Source of the DNA: an uncultured Spirochaetaceae bacterium
GTDB lineage: Bacteria > Spirochaetota > Spirochaetia > Treponematales > Treponemataceae
NCBI GenBank assembly: GCA_902766345.1
Contig: CACXDK010000211.1
Location: forward strand, 1 to 14,286
Direction: 5' to 3'
DNA: 14,286 nt
Part shown: one piece after another, positions 1 to 8,408 of the stretch
Layout: every line of letters starts with the position of its first letter
Numbering within the stretch: position 1 is the stretch's first letter
Translations under genes and position numbers: made by a program
Notes under the pieces: model-generated
What the model was told of the DNA's origin: nothing
Databases searched by the model: none
What the model saw: only the letters and a program-made list of their open reading frames with translations

Positions 1-3000
1 AATCTTTCATATTCTTTTTATCCGGAAGAATTAAAAATTGTTTCTGTTGTTCCAGGATATGCAGATATGAAGGAAGGCATTTTTGTTGATACGGAAAATG
101 TTGCTCCTTCGGCTGCAAAAGATATTCTTGTTACTTTTAACTTCCCTGTTAATGCAAGTGTTGTATCTGAATATATGAAACTTGACTGGGATGGTTCTGA
201 TTCTCATTCCTTTACTGCTGCTCAGGAAAAAGACAATGCAGTTAGACTTACATTGAAAGATAATCCTGCAGAAAATACAGAGGTTACTGTACGTCTTGTA
301 AGTGGTGCAATGGCAGATAAAGACTGCTATAAAACTTCTGATGAAACATCTGGTTCTTTCCATACCCTTCATCCTTTTGACGTAGAATACTTTGATGAAG
401 AGCCTTATACTTCATCTGAATATGTAAATCCTGTTGCTTTCCGCTTTAACATATTGCTTAATCAGGATGGCGCAAAAGAAATTGCTTCTAATATTACTAC
501 TGATTTGAATTATAAGCTGACAGAACAGAACGTAGCTGTTGATGGTAGACGTATTGTTATTCATGATTTGCCAGTTAAGTTCGGTTCTACTTATAAGATT
601 AAGCTGGGTGCAAATATTAAAGATGCCTACGGAAGAAAACTTGGTACAGATAGGGAGTATTCTGTAGAAGTGCCAGAAGCTAGAAGCTTTGCACATTTTA
701 AGGATTATGGTTTTGGCATTCTTGAAGCACAGTTTGCTCCTAAACTTGTTTTTGAACATCAGAATATAAAGGATGGTTCTAGTTATACTGTAAGAGCTAT
801 TGCTGATAATCAGGGAAAGAAAGTCAGCGGTAAAGAAAATTCCGTAGTTCTTAATCCGTCTGAAATTCCTCAGAATGTTACTGTTCTTGAAGGTGTGGAT
901 TTAGTTCCATATCTTGACGGTAAAAATGGGGAATATCATGGTGCTGTTCAATTTAATGCAAACATGATTTATGAATACAAGGTGACGGACTGGGAAACAG
1001 AAAAGAAAGTTATCCGCCGTGGTGAAAATAAAAATAATCAGACTGTTCAGGTGACAGATTTAGGTGTAACTGCGCGCTACGGATATAATAAAGCTGTAGT
1101 TCTTGTAACAAGCCTTAAAACTGGTAATCCTATAAAGAATGCTCTTGTTACTGCATATCTTGTAAAAAGAGATTCAAAGTCTGTAGATTTCAATATTGAT
1201 ATTGTAACAGGTCGTCATAAAGCTATTGGTATTACAAAGACAGATGATTCAGGCTTTGGAGTTATTGATCTTGAAGAAAATGCTCTTCAATACAAAGCTC
1301 AAGATGAAGATTTTTATATAGAAGTAAAAACTTCTGATGACCGTGTAATTTATCGTCCTTCTTCACATGATTTGTGGCGCAGTGATGTATATGATACGAG
1401 GTCGCCAAGCCGTGCGCAGCAGGTAAATATGGTAACCTTTATCTTTACGGATCGTGGTCTGTATAAGCCTGGCGAAACGGTTACTTTCAGAGGTATTGAC
1501 CGTAATTTGTCTGTTGGAGAATATGAAGCATTTAAAGGAAATTATGAACTCCAGCTTACAGATGGTTCCTGGTCTTCAAAAGTGTTCTATAATACAAGTG
1601 GAACAACAACCAGTAACGGTACCTTCTGGGGACGTTTTACACTTCCTGAAGATTTAGATCCTGGTACATATTATATTGTTTATAAAAGAGATGTTCCTGG
1701 CAGGTCTACAAAGCAGAGTATGACTTGTGAAATTCAAGTTCAATACTTTGAACGCCTGCGTTTTGAAGTTTCAACATCTGTTCCTTCTGTTACATATTAT
1801 TCTGGTGATGATGTCTCTGCTGATATTACAGCAAATTATCTTGGTGGGGGCAGCCTTGCGGGTAGTTCGTATGATGTTTACTGGAACAGACGCAAGACAT
1901 ATTTCAGCATTTCTGATGCTGCATACAAGGGATTCTCATTTGGTCCTGTTCAGGGCTATGACTGGGGTGATTCTCTTGATTCTTCTCAGGGTGTTTTGAA
2001 TGATGACGGAAGAGCAAGTACGACACAGCGTACTGGTGGGGAAAAGATTCTTGGAACTCCGTATTTGTATACAATGCAGGCTTCTGTTGTTGACAGCGGT
2101 AATCAGTCTATTTCTTCAAGCGCAAGTGCAATGGTTCATCCTGCAAAATATTATATTGGTTTGAAGAGAAATAAAACTGATGGCTTCCCTAAAAAGGGAG
2201 AAAAGATTTTATTTGATTATGTCTGTATAACTCCAGATGGAAGTGCACCTCTTGCTGGTGATTTGCCTTCTGAAAAAAAGATGACATTGGAACTTTTGCG
2301 CGAAGACTGGAAACAGATTCAGCAGGTTTCTTATAGCGGACAAATTTATACTCGTTATGAACAGGAAATGGTTAGCGAGTATAAAGAAGCTGTTGATCTT
2401 TCTTGTACTAATGCTGTAAAGCAGTTCTCTGTTACACCAGAGAAGGGCGGTTCTTATGTGCTTCGTGTATCTGCTAAGGATTCACGTGGTCGTGATGTAA
2501 TTACGGAAAGACGATTTTATGTAACAAGTTCTGACTGGTACTGGAACAACAGAAACAGCGATACTGAAATTACAATGACAGCTGATAAGGATAATTATGA
2601 AGTTGGCGATGTAGCTCATATTCTTATGCAGAGTCCTTTGCCAAAGGGTGATTACCTTATGACTGTGGAAAGAGAAGGCATTATTTCTCAGGAAATAAAG
2701 CATATATCTTCTCCTTGTTCTGTAATTGATGTGCCTGTTACGGAAAAGTTTATTCCTGTAATGTATGTAACCTTGTCTTCTTATTCTGTACGAAACGGAA
2801 TGCCAAAGAATACATACAATACTCCTGATCTTGATAAGCCTAAGGGGCTGTTTGGTGTTGCAACATTAAAAGTTAATCCTACTCTAAAGAGTTTCTCTAT
2901 AGATATTAAGACTGATAAACCTTCTTACAGACCTGGTGAAACTGCATATATTCAATTGCATGCTTCTAAAGGTGGCAAACCTTTGTCTAATGCAGAAATT

Positions 3001-5454
3001 ACGCTTATGGCTGTAGACCGTGGTGTTATTGATTTGATTAACTATCATGTTCCAGATCCTGTTTCTTATTTCTATAGTAAGTACAGATTCCCTAACTGTA
3101 TTGCAGGTGGTGATTCCCGTGCATATCTTATGGATCCTGTTACTTATGAAATAAAGAACCTGATTGGTGGTGATGATGGCGATGATGATAAGATGCAGGA
3201 ACGTAAGAATTTTGATCCTACTGCGGTGTTTGTTCCTGATCTTGTTACAGATTCTGATGGTAATGCTTCTTACGAGTTTAAATTGCCAGATTCTCTGACA
3301 GCTTATAGAATTACAGCTGTTGGTGTTTGCAAGAATGATTTTGCTTTAACCGAAGATCAGATGAATGTTGCAAATCCTGTTTCTGTAAGAACAGCACTGC
3401 CTCGCAAGTTGCGTCTGAATGATACTGGTGAAGTTGGAGTTGTCATTTCTAATATAGATGGCATTGCACATGATGTAAATGTTAGTCTTGCTGTTTATGA
3501 CGGTGTTGAAAAAATATCTGGCAATGATGATGAAGATGAACTTCAGAAACTTCCAGGTTCTGCATCTGTTGTAGGCAATAAAGAACAGGGTATTTCTGTT
3601 GCCAGTGATAAAACTCAGTCTTTGATGTTCTCTATAAAGGCTCAGAAGGCTGGCTGGATAACAATAGAATATACTGTTAAAAGCGATGTTGTAAATGAAC
3701 GGGTCTTGTTGCCGTTAGAAATTGAAAAACCTTATCTGTATGAAACTGTAACAACTGTTGGAGATGTTACTGGTGAAGAAGAAAAAGGTAGTGCTTCTGT
3801 TGAAGAAAAACTTATAATTCCTGGTGGTGCTGAAGATGGAAAGGGTGAACTTTATGTTCAGCTTGATCCAACACGTCTTGGTGTTCTTCGTGAAGCTATC
3901 AGTTATGTATTCCATTATCCTTATGGATGTTTGGAGCAGAAGAGTGCTGCTGTTCTTCCTCTTGTTGCATTTGATAAGTATATAAAACTCTTTGGTCTTG
4001 ATAGCGAAGTAAAAAATCCTAAGTCTGTAGCTTCAAAGACTATAAAAGAATTTGGTAAGTCTCAGCGTTATGATGGAGGCTTCCCTTATTGGCCAGGTGG
4101 ATTATATACAAGTCCATTTGTTTCTATGCGTATTGCAGAAATTGTTGGTCTTGCAAAAGAAAACGGAATTTCTGTAAAGGCTATTAATGTTGATAAACTT
4201 GCAGATTATCTTGTAGAGTATGCAAATCATTGTCTGATGGATGAAAATGATAATAGCTATCTTTTGTATCAGGCAGCCCATGCGTATTATGCAGCTTCTT
4301 GCATTGATGCAGATGTAAGCATGAAGAACATTCAGAAAATTGTAGACAACAGTTCTTCTGATGCTGAAACACTGGCTCTTTGTGGTCTTACATGTCTGAA
4401 TTGCGATAAGGAATCTAAGGCAAAAGATATTGCTACTAAACTGCGTAAGTTTATTAGTTTGACAACAAGGGGTGCTTCCTTTACAAATGGTTGGAAAGAT
4501 GGTAGAGGATACTGGTCATTCTTTAACGATTCTTCTGAGATATATGCGCTTGCATTGCAGTTGTTCACACAGTTGAATCCTAAGGATGATTTAAATCAGC
4601 ATTTGGTTTATGAATTGCTGCAGTTGCAGAAAGCAGGCCGTGGTTATTGGACTTCAACCGCAGCTACAACTCGTGTTTTGATTGCGTTGAGGAATTATAT
4701 TCAGAGTAATAATATGGATCACCTTGACTTTACTGCTGAGGTTCTTTTGAATAAGAAAAAGCTTGCAAATGGTAAATTCAAGGGAGTTGCGGCAGAGCCT
4801 GTTGATGCAACTGTTGATTTCAAAGAAGAGCCTTTGAAATCTATGCCAAGAGACAAAGAACTTCCTCTTGAATTCTCTAAGAATGGACGTGGCTCATTGT
4901 ATTACACAGCTTCATTGAAATATGCAATTCCTGTAACTGAGCAGACTGCTAGAGATGAAGGACTCTGTATATTTACAGAAATTACAGATGTAAAGACTGG
5001 TGAAGTTGTAACAAGTAATGATCTTGTTTCTGGAAGAGTATACAAAGAGAAGGTGTTCATATCTTCTACACGTAATAGGGAATATGTTGCTGTACGTGCT
5101 CCTGTCCCTGCTGGTTGTGAAATAATGAATGCTGCCTTTGTTACTACAGGTTCTATTCCAGATGCTGAATCGGAAAAACATAATGATTACTATGATGATT
5201 ATGGGTATGATGATTACGATTATGATTCCTATTATAGGAATTATAACTGGGGGCTTTCATATCAGGGAATCTATGATAGTGAAGTTCAATACTTCTGGGA
5301 TTATTTCCCTAGAGGCTTCCAGAAAGTAGAGTTTATGTTCCGAGCTTCCCGATGTGGAAATTATAATACTCCTTCTGCAACAGCAGAATGTATGTATCAG
5401 GAAGAAATCTTTGGACGCAGTAATGGTAAGGTTTGGACTATAAAACAAAACTAA
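1..5454 (+). CDS. Bacterial alpha-2-macroglobulin, 5'-truncated by window edge
   Basis: This is a large periplasmic protease-inhibitor protein. Family members trap attacking proteases through a bait region and a reactive thioester. The frame is open from base 1, so the true start and any signal peptide or lipobox lie upstream; the ATG at 67 is internal. At least 1817 residues are present, numbered here from base 1. Seen in order: Ig-like macroglobulin domains (a PGETVTFRG segment near residue 490), an acidic GGDDGDDDK stretch near residue 1056 where bacterial members carry their bait region, the A2M core (PDSLTAYRI), and the thioester motif YGCLEQ with Cys at residue 1310 (bases 3928-3930). 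A helical thioester domain follows, and the tail has the family's usual MYQEEIFGRSNG-type ending. A Tyr/Asp-rich loop sits at bases 5185-5250. The downstream pbpC overlaps it. The family call is firm; thioester activity is inferred from the intact motif. Confidence 0.95.
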   Translation, partial: NLSYSFYPEELKIVSVVPGYADMKEGIFVDTENVAPSAAKDILVTFNFPVNASVVSEYMKLDWDGSDSHSFTAAQEKDNAVRLTLKDNPAENTEVTVRLVSGAMADKDCYKTSDETSGSFHTLHPFDVEYFDEEPYTSSEYVNPVAFRFNILLNQDGAKEIASNITTDLNYKLTEQNVAVDGRRIVIHDLPVKFGSTYKIKLGANIKDAYGRKLGTDREYSVEVPEARSFAHFKDYGFGILEAQFAPKLVFEHQNIKDGSSYTVRAIADNQGKKVSGKENSVVLNPSEIPQNVTVLEGVDLVPYLDGKNGEYHGAVQFNANMIYEYKVTDWETEKKVIRRGENKNNQTVQVTDLGVTARYGYNKAVVLVTSLKTGNPIKNALVTAYLVKRDSKSVDFNIDIVTGRHKAIGITKTDDSGFGVIDLEENALQYKAQDEDFYIEVKTSDDRVIYRPSSHDLWRSDVYDTRSPSRAQQVNMVTFIFTDRGLYKPGETVTFRGIDRNLSVGEYEAFKGNYELQLTDGSWSSKVFYNTSGTTTSNGTFWGRFTLPEDLDPGTYYIVYKRDVPGRSTKQSMTCEIQVQYFERLRFEVSTSVPSVTYYSGDDVSADITANYLGGGSLAGSSYDVYWNRRKTYFSISDAAYKGFSFGPVQGYDWGDSLDSSQGVLNDDGRASTTQRTGGEKILGTPYLYTMQASVVDSGNQSISSSASAMVHPAKYYIGLKRNKTDGFPKKGEKILFDYVCITPDGSAPLAGDLPSEKKMTLELLREDWKQIQQVSYSGQIYTRYEQEMVSEYKEAVDLSCTNAVKQFSVTPEKGGSYVLRVSAKDSRGRDVITERRFYVTSSDWYWNNRNSDTEITMTADKDNYEVGDVAHILMQSPLPKGDYLMTVEREGIISQEIKHISSPCSVIDVPVTEKFIPVMYVTLSSYSVRNGMPKNTYNTPDLDKPKGLFGVATLKVNPTLKSFSIDIKTDKPSYRPGETAYIQLHASKGGKPLSNAEITLMAVDRGVIDLINYHVPDPVSYFYSKYRFPNCIAGGDSRAYLMDPVTYEIKNLIGGDDGDDDKMQERKNFDPTAVFVPDLVTDSDGNASYEFKLPDSLTAYRITAVGVCKNDFALTEDQMNVANPVSVRTALPRKLRLNDTGEVGVVISNIDGIAHDVNVSLAVYDGVEKISGNDDEDELQKLPGSASVVGNKEQGISVASDKTQSLMFSIKAQKAGWITIEYTVKSDVVNERVLLPLEIEKPYLYETVTTVGDVTGEEEKGSASVEEKLIIPGGAEDGKGELYVQLDPTRLGVLREAISYVFHYPYGCLEQKSAAVLPLVAFDKYIKLFGLDSEVKNPKSVASKTIKEFGKSQRYDGGFPYWPGGLYTSPFVSMRIAEIVGLAKENGISVKAINVDKLADYLVEYANHCLMDENDNSYLLYQAAHAYYAASCIDADVSMKNIQKIVDNSSSDAETLALCGLTCLNCDKESKAKDIATKLRKFISLTTRGASFTNGWKDGRGYWSFFNDSSEIYALALQLFTQLNPKDDLNQHLVYELLQLQKAGRGYWTSTAATTRVLIALRNYIQSNNMDHLDFTAEVLLNKKKLANGKFKGVAAEPVDATVDFKEEPLKSMPRDKELPLEFSKNGRGSLYYTASLKYAIPVTEQTARDEGLCIFTEITDVKTGEVVTSNDLVSGRVYKEKVFISSTRNREYVAVRAPVPAGCEIMNAAFVTTGSIPDAESEKHNDYYDDYGYDDYDYDSYYRNYNWGLSYQGIYDSEVQYFWDYFPRGFQKVEFMFRASRCGNYNTPSATAECMYQEEIFGRSNGKVWTIKQN

Positions 5455-7607
5455 GACGGGCTTTGTTCGTCTTTACAGGAATAGCATTTGCTGTGTTATT
5501 CCTGTACTGTGTTCTTAAGATTATTCCTAATCCGTCTCTTAATGCTTTTATGCAGCGTGAAAATAGTACTCGTTTCTATGATCGAAATGGAGTACTGTTA
5601 CAGGTTAGGCCTTTGGAAGATGGATTGCGGAGAGAATACTATTCGCTTGAAGAAATTCCTGAAAATATTATACAGGCATTTATAGATGCTGAAGATCGGA
5701 ATTTTTATTATCACTGTGGTGTTGATTTTGTATCAGTATTAAGAGCCGCAGTACAAAATAAAAAAGCTGGACGCATTGTTAGTGGAGCTTCCACTATTAC
5801 AATGCAACTGGTTCGCATTATATATCCTAGAAAAAAATCCGTTTCTGCCAGTACGAAGATTGTTGAAATGTTTCGTGCTATCTTTTTAGAAATAAAACTT
5901 TCTAAAAAGAAGATACTTGAATTGTATTTAAATTCTGTTCCTTTTGGATTTCAGATAGAGGGAGTTGGCAGTGCTTCTAGGGCATTTTTTGGACGTACAC
6001 CAGATAAACTTTCTCTAGATGAGATAAAAATGCTTTCGGTTATTCCTCGTCGTCCTGCATTGTATGCTCCTGAGAAGTCTTTTGAATACCCTTCTTTGTG
6101 CCCTCATTTTATAAACTATGTTGTACAGTCTTATCATTCAAAAAAACTACCTTTGCCTAATAAAATGATTTTATCCGTAGACTGCAATCTGGTGGCTGGC
6201 ACAGAAAAACTGATTCAAAAAAAACTTGAAGAATATAAAGACGCTAGAATTCATAATGGTGCAGCCTGCGCAATTAATAATAAAACTGGAGAGATTTTTT
6301 TATGGGTTGGTAACGCCTCTTTTTATGATGAAGAACATAGTGGACAGGTAGATGGCGTTGTTACTCTTAATCAGCCTGGAAGTTCAATGAAACCGTTTTT
6401 GTATGCAATGGCATTAGAAAATGGTTTTAGTCCTACGGATGTATTGCCTGACATTCCTCAGGATTTTGGTGGAGAAGGAGTATACATACCGTTTAATTTT
6501 AATAATAAATATAACGGACCTGTTCGTATGAGGATGGCATTGGCTTCAAGCCTTAATGTTCCTGCTGTGTATTTGCTTTACAATATGGGAGTGCAAAAAT
6601 ATATTGATTTGCTTTTGAAACTTGGTTTTGAGTCTCTGCAATCTCAAAGAACAACTTTAGGTCTTTCTTTGGCACTTGGGGGCGGTGAAGTTTCTCTTCT
6701 TGAAATGGTTCATGGTTTTTCTGTGTTCCCGAATGACGGCCTTATCATAAATTCAAGCTTTGAAAAAAAGAAGGATAATTTGACTAAATCTGGTGTGTAT
6801 CGAGTATATAAAGCTGATACTGCAAGAATAATGTGCGATATTCTTAGTGATAGTGCGGCACGAGAAATGGGGTTCGGTCATGCTTCTGTATTTAAAACAA
6901 AGTATCCTAGCATATTTAAGACTGGTACATCAAATCAGTTTCAGAATATTATTGCCGTTGGTGCAACAACAGAATTTACGGTAGGGGTATGGTTTGGTAA
7001 TTTCGGAGGTGATACTGTTGTTGGAGAAACTGGTAGCAGCATTCCAGCTAGAATAGTCCGGGATATACTTGATGAACTTACTGATAATTATGGTGCTGGA
7101 AAATTTTTAAAACCAAAGGATTATAAAAAAGTTTCAGTTTGTTCTCTTTCTGGTCTTGTTCCAACAAAAGATTGTCCTTCTGTTACAGAAGAATTTGTTC
7201 ATATTTCCTCTAATTCTAATATTTCTGATGTGATTGAAAAAAAATGTAACTGGCATTATCAGGAAGGAAATAAAATAAAGATTCATTATCCATCTGAATA
7301 TCAACACTGGGCAAATTCTAGGAATATGTATGGTACTTCCCGAATAGATGGTTCCATGCTCGAAATTACTTTTCCCCGAAATAATGCTTCGTTTGTATAT
7401 GATGTTTCTTTGCCAGCTGGTGTACAGATGTTGTGTGTAAAAGCTATTGGTGGAAAATGTAATGTTGCAGAACTGTATGTTGATGGAGTTTCTTTTGGAA
7501 CTGCATCAGATATATTCAGCTGGAATGTACCGCTTTCTGTTGGAAATCATGTTCTGACGCTTGTTTGTGGTTCAGAGACCGTTACATCGTATTATAATGT
7601 AAAGTAA
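5433..7607 (+). CDS. pbpC: Penicillin-binding protein 1C
   Basis: This is a bifunctional class A penicillin-binding protein (724 aa; E. coli PBP1C is about 770) that polymerises and cross-links peptidoglycan at the periplasmic face. A basic start (KTKLRR) precedes a membrane anchor at residues 10-31. The GT51 glycosyltransferase covers about 45-225, with catalytic-type EDRNF (Glu87), GASTITMQ (118-125) and ELYLNSVPFG. The transpeptidase has SSMK (Ser317-Lys320), SLN (373-375) and KTGT (496-499). A C-terminal BiPBP_C domain at about 630-720, typical of PBP1C, follows a Cys-containing linker (Cys570, 581, 605). The TTG start overlaps the A2M gene by 22 bp. In-frame TAA codons at 5421 and 5427 rule out any earlier start, and a later one would lose the basic anchor. 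There is no well-spaced Shine-Dalgarno, so translation is probably coupled to the A2M gene. The A2M-pbpC pairing is the same as yfhM-pbpC in E. coli. Confidence 0.95.
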   Translation: MDYKTKLRRALFVFTGIAFAVLFLYCVLKIIPNPSLNAFMQRENSTRFYDRNGVLLQVRPLEDGLRREYYSLEEIPENIIQAFIDAEDRNFYYHCGVDFVSVLRAAVQNKKAGRIVSGASTITMQLVRIIYPRKKSVSASTKIVEMFRAIFLEIKLSKKKILELYLNSVPFGFQIEGVGSASRAFFGRTPDKLSLDEIKMLSVIPRRPALYAPEKSFEYPSLCPHFINYVVQSYHSKKLPLPNKMILSVDCNLVAGTEKLIQKKLEEYKDARIHNGAACAINNKTGEIFLWVGNASFYDEEHSGQVDGVVTLNQPGSSMKPFLYAMALENGFSPTDVLPDIPQDFGGEGVYIPFNFNNKYNGPVRMRMALASSLNVPAVYLLYNMGVQKYIDLLLKLGFESLQSQRTTLGLSLALGGGEVSLLEMVHGFSVFPNDGLIINSSFEKKKDNLTKSGVYRVYKADTARIMCDILSDSAAREMGFGHASVFKTKYPSIFKTGTSNQFQNIIAVGATTEFTVGVWFGNFGGDTVVGETGSSIPARIVRDILDELTDNYGAGKFLKPKDYKKVSVCSLSGLVPTKDCPSVTEEFVHISSNSNISDVIEKKCNWHYQEGNKIKIHYPSEYQHWANSRNMYGTSRIDGSMLEITFPRNNASFVYDVSLPAGVQMLCVKAIGGKCNVAELYVDGVSFGTASDIFSWNVPLSVGNHVLTLVCGSETVTSYYNVK

Positions 7608-7618
7608 TAAGTTTTATG

Positions 7619-7636
7619 ATGATTTTATAAAATCAT
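7619..7636. repeat. 18-bp perfect palindrome between pbpC and the methyltransferase gene
   Basis: ATGATTTTATAAAATCAT is its own reverse complement with no mismatch. It starts 12 bp after the pbpC stop and ends at the first base of the putative -35 box of the next gene. It could be an operator for a dimeric regulator. As RNA it could form a 7-bp AT-only stem with a TATA loop, which would be a poor terminator because no T-run follows. The function is inferred from position only. Confidence 0.5.
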
Positions 7637-7665
7637 TTGCAATTTATGTATTTTGTACTTATAAT
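7636..7665 (+). promoter_or_regulatory. Putative sigma70 promoter of the methyltransferase gene
   Basis: TTTGCA (7636-7641), an 18-bp spacer and TATAAT (7660-7665) form a near-consensus promoter. The -10 box ends only 6 nt before the ATG at 7672, so the expected transcription start falls at or within a base or two of the start codon and would give a leaderless mRNA. No Shine-Dalgarno is visible, which fits. The -35 touches the palindrome just upstream. In AT-rich DNA a chance match is possible. Confidence 0.5.
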
Positions 7666-7671
7666 AAGAAT

Positions 7672-8406
7672 ATGTCAGCAATTCAAAATCTAGTAGAATA
7701 TTATGATGAGTTATTCCCTGTAACAGAGTCTCAGAAGAAATTTTATGATGAATTGATAAAAGAATATGGTTCGCCGGTAAAATTCTTAAATGTAAACTGT
7801 GGTACCGGCATGTTTGAAAATTTTCTTGCTCGCTCTGGACATGATGTGACAGGACTTGAAGATAGCCCTGAACTTATTTATTGTGCAAATTTGAGAAGAC
7901 GTAATCAGTTGATGTCTGTACGTTTTTTTGAAATGTCATATATTGACATGACTAAATTTTTAGGAAAAGGTTTCTATAATGTCATTTCATGCCTGAATGA
8001 TCGTATAATTTATGTACATGACAAGACATTATTGAAAAAGTTTTTTTACGATTGTAATTATTTGCTTTCGGAAGGTGGTTCTTTTATTATTGCTCTTCCC
8101 AATTTTGCTAAGGATAAGTCTGTACCAATGATAACTCTACCTGTAAGGGAAAGTATCCGTGCAAGATTGTTTTCTGAAGTGTGGAAATCTACTGATGGCT
8201 CCAGTTTTATAGTTCAGAACGTGGAAACTGGAAACGGTAAAATGCTTCCGGTTCAGAAAGATTGTCCGATATATACACTTATGCCAGAAGAAATTGAATT
8301 ATTTGCAAAAGAAGCTGGCTTTTCATCTGTGAAATTCTATTCAGACTTTAATAAGAATTCGTTTACAGGTAATGAAGAGTCTTTAGTTGCAAGAATATAT
8401 AAGTAA
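7672..8406 (+). CDS. Class I SAM-dependent methyltransferase, substrate unknown
   Basis: This 244-aa protein has the Rossmann-type methyltransferase fold. The SAM-binding motif I is LNVNCGTGMFE (39-49), followed by an acidic strand end (LEDSPEL, 62-68) suited to the ribose hydroxyls. A hydrophobic strand, FYNVISCL, lies at 101-108, a strand-forming GGSFIIALP at 135-143, and a typical C-terminal segment (MPEEIELFAKEAGF) at 204-217. There is no signal peptide or membrane segment, so it should be cytoplasmic. No target-recognition domain is recognisable, so small-molecule, protein and RNA substrates are all possible. The ATG is the first possible start after the pbpC stop in this frame. It lies 64 bp after pbpC with its own putative promoter, although readthrough from pbpC cannot be excluded. 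It converges on yaaT with a 2-bp gap. The fold is secure; the function is not known. Confidence 0.85.
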   Translation: MSAIQNLVEYYDELFPVTESQKKFYDELIKEYGSPVKFLNVNCGTGMFENFLARSGHDVTGLEDSPELIYCANLRRRNQLMSVRFFEMSYIDMTKFLGKGFYNVISCLNDRIIYVHDKTLLKKFFYDCNYLLSEGGSFIIALPNFAKDKSVPMITLPVRESIRARLFSEVWKSTDGSSFIVQNVETGNGKMLPVQKDCPIYTLMPEEIELFAKEAGFSSVKFYSDFNKNSFTGNEESLVARIYK

Positions 8407-8408
8407 TT

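Noticed and set aside
31..759. Minus-strand open frames opposite the alpha-2-macroglobulin gene
   Set aside because: They are Cys/Phe/Ile/Asn-rich, low-complexity translations antisense to a clearly coding, family-matching frame, with no ribosome sites. They are shadows.
3916..3942. Idea that the alpha-2-macroglobulin has lost its thioester
   Set aside because: The CLEQ motif is intact at bases 3928-3939.
6217..6224. A8 homopolymers in pbpC (about 6217 and 7237) as phase-variation tracts
   Set aside because: The frame is intact and A8 runs are expected by chance at this base composition. There is no sign of a frame switch or of variable surface exposure.
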